From an uncultured Lachnospiraceae bacterium (GTDB lineage Bacteria; Bacillota; Clostridia; Lachnospirales; Lachnospiraceae): DNA of 64,000 nucleotides. The stretch's first letter is position 1. Every line of letters starts with the position of its first letter. Below the pieces are notes generated by a model. The model was not told the DNA's origin. It ran no database searches and saw only the letters and a program-made list of their open reading frames with translations. The position numbers and the translations under genes are program-made. The stretch spans positions 1-64,000 of the forward strand of contig CAJTUZ010000002.1 in NCBI GenBank assembly GCA_910579735.1. The letters are read 5' to 3'. This document shows, in pieces, positions 60,669 through 64,000 of this stretch.

Positions 60669-61003
60669 AGGGGGTTCCTTTCGTCATGTTACCGGAGTCC
60701 TAAAATAAGTTGTTTTTAATGCGGTATTATATAAGCGGTATTATAGCACGAACCGGCGGAGTCTGTCTATTATCCTCCAGGATTTCGGCTGTGTTCCAAA
60801 AGGTAGGGCGGGAGCATGCCGACAAGAGAACCATCTATCTCATACGCTCTTTCTCTGCCTTTTGGAATAAAGTACAGTTTATCGGACATCACTTCTGCTA
60901 TCCTGCTAATATAAAATTTTGTATTGTAAAAATCGAACATTTGTTTTATGCTAAAGACAGAACATTTGTTCTGATTTGATGCGGAAGGAGGCATATGATT
61001 CTT
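60669..61003. other. Intergenic stretch with inverted repeat
   Basis: Holds the leader of the leucine-rich-repeat gene and an inverted repeat, TTCCAAAAGGYAGRG (60794-60808 with 60853-60867). The minus strand carries a 39-aa ATG frame (SDKLYFIPKGRERAYEIDGS onward) that looks protein-like but has only a weak ribosome site; it may be a decayed gene. No other gene is seen. Confidence 0.5.
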
Positions 61004-61384
61004 ATGAAGAACAGGAAGAGCAATATTTCATTTGGAATCGCCGTTTTATTGTCGGTTCTGGTTATTGGATTCTGTACAACGGAAACCGTGATGAGTCAGA
61101 GTAAAGCAGATGACAGAAGGAAACAGCAGTATTATGCGGAGATGGAAGAAATCTATTATCACGATCTCAGAGGACTGTTAGAAGAGAGCGGCTACTTTAA
61201 CAGCGGCATTACGATCAGATGGGTATCGGAAGAAGGGGAAGGAAGAACCTATACGGTCATGATACATCACAGAGAAATCGACCTGCTTAGCAGCTCGGAG
61301 AAGGAAGCTTTGATGCAGGCGCTTTCTCAGGCGGAATTCGATGATCAAAGCTGTCGTTTCTTATATGAGTTTCTGACCGTATAA
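61004..61384 (+). CDS. Small membrane-anchored or exported protein
   Basis: This 126-aa product has an N-terminal hydrophobic segment (ISFGIAVLLSVLVIGFCTTE) and then a soluble part that is charged and helical (ADDRRKQQYYAEMEEIYYHD), ending in SCRFLYEFLTV. ATG 61004 or 60995 could be used; GGAAGGAGG stands 12 or 3 nt before them, both imperfect. No family is recognised. It has its own leader after a short intergenic stretch. Confidence 0.6.
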   Translation: MKNRKSNISFGIAVLLSVLVIGFCTTETVMSQSKADDRRKQQYYAEMEEIYYHDLRGLLEESGYFNSGITIRWVSEEGEGRTYTVMIHHREIDLLSSSEKEALMQALSQAEFDDQSCRFLYEFLTV

Positions 61385-61525
61385 AGTGAAAGAAATCGTT
61401 TTGAAATGAATGACATTTGGCTGGTTTGGGATTATAATAATACGGAAGATAAATAAGCAGTCCTGTCATACCCGACCGGAGCGGGCAGGAGTCCGGCGGT
61501 AAAGAATACGGACTGAGAGAAAGGT

Positions 61526-62122
61526 ATGGTCATTCGTATGAGACATAATCCACAGCCACAGGAAATATACAGGCATTTTAAAGGCAATCTGTACCAGATC
61601 AGATGCCTTGCAAAGCATAGCGAAACAGAAGAAATGTTAGTCATATATCAGGCAATGTACGGAGATTTTCAGATATATGCGAGGCCGCTTGCTTCTTTTA
61701 TGGAAGAAGTGGATACAAAGAAATATCCGAATGTTTCTGCAAGATATCGTTTTGAATTACAAGGCGCGCAGGGGGAAGATCTGACTAAGCAGGAATTATC
61801 CGTGGAACTGTCGCCCGTTTCCGGCCGGGAGACGGAACCCGTGCAGGCGCCGGAAGCTGCAGCATATGACGAACAATTTGAAACACAGGAAGAATTGAAT
61901 ATCGATCCTCTGGTATTACAATTTCTGGACGCGGATTCTTATGAACGGCGGCTTGAGATTTTGCGTATGCTTCATAATCGTATCGACCATGATATGATTA
62001 ATACGATGGCAGTCGCAGTGGATGTTGAGATCAAGGATGGGGATATTGAAAGCAGATATGAGGAACTGAAAAGCTGCCTTTTAACCTTTGAGAAATATGA
62101 GTGTAACAGGCTGCGTTCATAG
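61526..62122 (+). CDS. DUF1653-domain protein
   Basis: This 198-aa cytoplasmic protein has an N-terminal DUF1653 domain: QEIYRHFKGNLYQIRCLAKH, then SETEEMLVIYQAMYGDFQIY. The C-terminal 110 residues are acidic and helical, not part of that domain (DPLVLQFLDADSYERRLEIL). The length is about twice that of the usual stand-alone DUF1653 protein. GAGAGAAAGG precedes ATG 61526; 61538 is possible. Function unknown. Confidence 0.82.
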   Translation: MVIRMRHNPQPQEIYRHFKGNLYQIRCLAKHSETEEMLVIYQAMYGDFQIYARPLASFMEEVDTKKYPNVSARYRFELQGAQGEDLTKQELSVELSPVSGRETEPVQAPEAAAYDEQFETQEELNIDPLVLQFLDADSYERRLEILRMLHNRIDHDMINTMAVAVDVEIKDGDIESRYEELKSCLLTFEKYECNRLRS

Positions 62123-62284
62123 AAGCAGACAGCCTTATGGGGGCATACAACATCCGTAAGAACAGGCGGCACAGGAGAGAACAGTGTGTGTGATCCTGAC
62201 AGAGAATTAACAGACAGAGGAACGAGAACTATAAACGAAAAACACCGTATGTCGCGAAATTAATTTTATGTCAGGAGGGGCAGT

Positions 62285-63211
62285 ATGTCTTATGATTTGG
62301 AAAACAGGCTTGTAGTAGGAGTTTCTTCGAGAGCCTTATTTGATCTGTCCGATGAAAACGAAATTTTTGAAAACAACGGCGTAGAGGCTTACTGCCGTTA
62401 TCAGGTAGAGCACGAGGACGAAATATTAAAACCTGGGCCGGGTTTTCCTCTGGTGCAGGCATTGCTGAATCTGAATCATCTGCCGGGCCGGGAGAACTGT
62501 GTGGAAGTGATCATCATGTCACGGAACAGTCCGGACACATCGCTTCGTGTTTTTAATGCCATAAAGCATTACGGACTGCAGATCACGAGAGCGGTTTTAG
62601 CAAGCGGCGCTTCACTTGCACCCTATTTGGAAGCATTCAAAACAGATCTGTTCTTGTCGGCATATGAGGATGATGTGCAGAGCGCAATAGATTCCAATAT
62701 TGCCGCAGGTATTATTTGTACCGACGGCATCCATACATATGACTGTGAGCATCAGATCAAACAGATTCGTATTGCATTCGACGGGGACGCCGTACTTTTT
62801 TCGGATGAATCGGAGCGGATCTTTAAAGAGCAGGGATTAGAAGCATTTGAGGAAAATGAAAGAAAGAATGCCGATAGTCCGCTGCAGGCAGGACCCTTTG
62901 CCAGATTTTTAAAGATATTATCCGAGCTGCAGGGGGCATATGCCGTAGAAGAGGCGCCGATCAGGACGGCGCTTGTTACATCCAGATGCGCGCCGGCTCA
63001 TGAGCGTGTCATTCGTACGCTGCGTGCATGGAACGTCAGGATAGACGAGGCATTTTTTCTCGGCGGCATTCAGAAAACGGATGTGTTAAAGGCTTTCGGA
63101 GCACATATTTTCTTCGACGATCAGGCTGTGCACACGAAAGGGGCTTCAGAAGTAGTCCCTGCCGCAAGGGTGCCGTATAAAAATAAGGAGTCGTGGGATG
63201 ATTCTTCATGA
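62285..63211 (+). CDS. 5'-nucleotidase
   Basis: This 308-aa protein matches the cytosolic 5'-nucleotidase family (NT5C1-like, HAD fold). The first acidic motif region is VVGVSSRALFDLSDENEIF. Conserved stretches include GPGFPLVQALLNLN, VIIMSRNSPDTSLRVFNAI, IRIAFDGDAVLFSDESERIF and TALVTSRCAPAHERVI. It should remove phosphate from nucleoside monophosphates. AGGAGGGG precedes ATG 62285. Its end overlaps mutY by 14 nt, so the genes are co-transcribed. Confidence 0.88.
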   Translation: MSYDLENRLVVGVSSRALFDLSDENEIFENNGVEAYCRYQVEHEDEILKPGPGFPLVQALLNLNHLPGRENCVEVIIMSRNSPDTSLRVFNAIKHYGLQITRAVLASGASLAPYLEAFKTDLFLSAYEDDVQSAIDSNIAAGIICTDGIHTYDCEHQIKQIRIAFDGDAVLFSDESERIFKEQGLEAFEENERKNADSPLQAGPFARFLKILSELQGAYAVEEAPIRTALVTSRCAPAHERVIRTLRAWNVRIDEAFFLGGIQKTDVLKAFGAHIFFDDQAVHTKGASEVVPAARVPYKNKESWDDSS

Positions 63212-64000
63212 TGAACAGAAACTTCCATTCAATTTAAAGGAGATAGCGAAACCGCTGCTTGCGTGGTATGATAAAGGAAGGCGGATATTGCCGTGGCGTG
63301 AGGATCCTTCGCCTTATCATGTATGGATTTCCGAGATCATGCTGCAGCAGACCAGGGTAGAGGCTGTGAAACCCTATTATGACAGATTTATGCGTGAACT
63401 GCCGGATATTCGGAGTCTTGCAGACGTGGAAGAAGAGAAACTTCTGAAACTATGGGAAGGACTCGGATATTATAATCGTGCCAGGAATTTGAAGAAAGCG
63501 GCGGAGAAGATCGTAATGGAATATGACGGACAGATGCCCGGAAGTTATGAAGAGCTTGTCAGCCTGCCGGGTATCGGCAGTTATACCGCAGGTGCTGTTT
63601 CTTCGATCGCTTTTGGCCGCGCACATCCTGCGGTAGACGGGAATGTTCTGCGGATATTGGCAAGGCTTCGTCTGGATGGGCGTGATATTTTGGACGCAAA
63701 GGTCAAAAAAGCAGTAGAAGCGGATATTGCCGGAGTAATGCCAAAGGACCGGCCGGGGGATTTCAACCAGGCGTTGATGGAACTTGGCGCGGTAGTCTGC
63801 GTTCCGAATGGGACGGCCAAATGTGATCTTTGTCCGCTTGGCGGGTTCTGCCTTGCAAGAAAAGAAGACAGGGTCATGGAGTTTCCCAAGAAGGCAAAGA
63901 AAAAGCCGCGGCACATCGAGAAGAAGACGATACTGGTCATCCGGGACGAAGACAGAGTCGCAATCCGTAAACGGGACGATAAGGGACTGCTTGCGGGAAT
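63198..64000 (+). CDS. mutY: A/G-specific adenine glycosylase, incomplete at window end
   Basis: This base-excision enzyme removes adenine mispaired with 8-oxoguanine. About 267 residues are present before the window ends. Visible parts are RRILPWREDPSPYHVWISEI, LQQTRVEAV and the helix-hairpin-helix LPGIGSYTAGA. The catalytic Asp lies in PAVDGNVLRILARL. The iron-sulfur cluster is formed by the CVPNGTAKCDLCPLGGFC cysteines. The start of a C-terminal NUDIX-like domain is visible (ILVIRDEDRVAIRKRDDKG). ATG 63198 follows AAGGAG by 7 nt and overlaps the 5'-nucleotidase end. Confidence 0.95.
   Translation, partial: MILHDEQKLPFNLKEIAKPLLAWYDKGRRILPWREDPSPYHVWISEIMLQQTRVEAVKPYYDRFMRELPDIRSLADVEEEKLLKLWEGLGYYNRARNLKKAAEKIVMEYDGQMPGSYEELVSLPGIGSYTAGAVSSIAFGRAHPAVDGNVLRILARLRLDGRDILDAKVKKAVEADIAGVMPKDRPGDFNQALMELGAVVCVPNGTAKCDLCPLGGFCLARKEDRVMEFPKKAKKKPRHIEKKTILVIRDEDRVAIRKRDDKGLLAG

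Overview
The window looks like chromosome of an anaerobic, probably spore-lineage gut Firmicute, most likely a Lachnospiraceae/Clostridia relative. The reasons are a canonical bile salt hydrolase, a GerMN lipoprotein, a comEA/comEC/holA competence region, VanRS-like sensing genes, YesM/YesN-type regulators, strong AGGAGG-like ribosome sites and moderate G+C content. No rRNA, tRNA or CRISPR array was seen.

Layout: 0-5.6 kb holds a serine-recombinase remnant and a VanR/VanS-like pair, a VanY-like D,D-carboxypeptidase and a propeller/solute-binding lipoprotein, bracketed by two identical 34-bp repeats. 5.7-9.9 kb is a mixed block (Gfo/Idh/MocA oxidoreductase, AraC-GyrI regulator, acetyltransferase, DUF3795 protein) with a 200-bp palindromic repeat. 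9.9-20.9 kb is a coherent glycan locus: a divergent LacI regulator, an LplABC-type importer, a GH130 phosphorylase, a GH38 alpha-mannosidase and a GH20 hexosaminidase, which suggests use of host mannose/GlcNAc glycans. 21-30.5 kb carries a nuclease remnant, DegV, argG-DUF1294 and argJ-argB-argD, followed by an orphan binding protein and a YdcZ-type membrane protein. 30.6-40 kb is a competence-type cluster (comEA, two-component system, GerMN lipoprotein, comEC, holA) interrupted by a lipoprotein and the bile salt hydrolase. 40-48.5 kb has a YesM/YesN pair controlling an Fbp/AfuABC-like importer, then an Na+/H+ or K+/H+ antiporter. 49-55 kb includes a visibly AT-rich accessory stretch: an HTH-TPR regulator, a tiny secreted peptide, a radical-SAM-like protein without its cluster cysteines, a 46-aa protein and a KilA-N protein. 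55-64 kb contains a GH13 glucosidase, flavodoxin/TetR, AraC-ClpP, a BspA-like repeat protein, a DUF1653 protein, a 5'-nucleotidase and the start of mutY.

The most novel-looking part is 49.8-54.2 kb. There a peptide-sensor-like regulator, a divergently encoded 51-aa exported peptide and a cobalamin/radical-SAM-fold protein lacking the CxxxCxxC cluster lie together. They are separated by a promoter with three ATTTGT repeats at 10-bp spacing and a terminator-like leader. Functions assigned here rest on recognised motifs and context only; no database search was possible.
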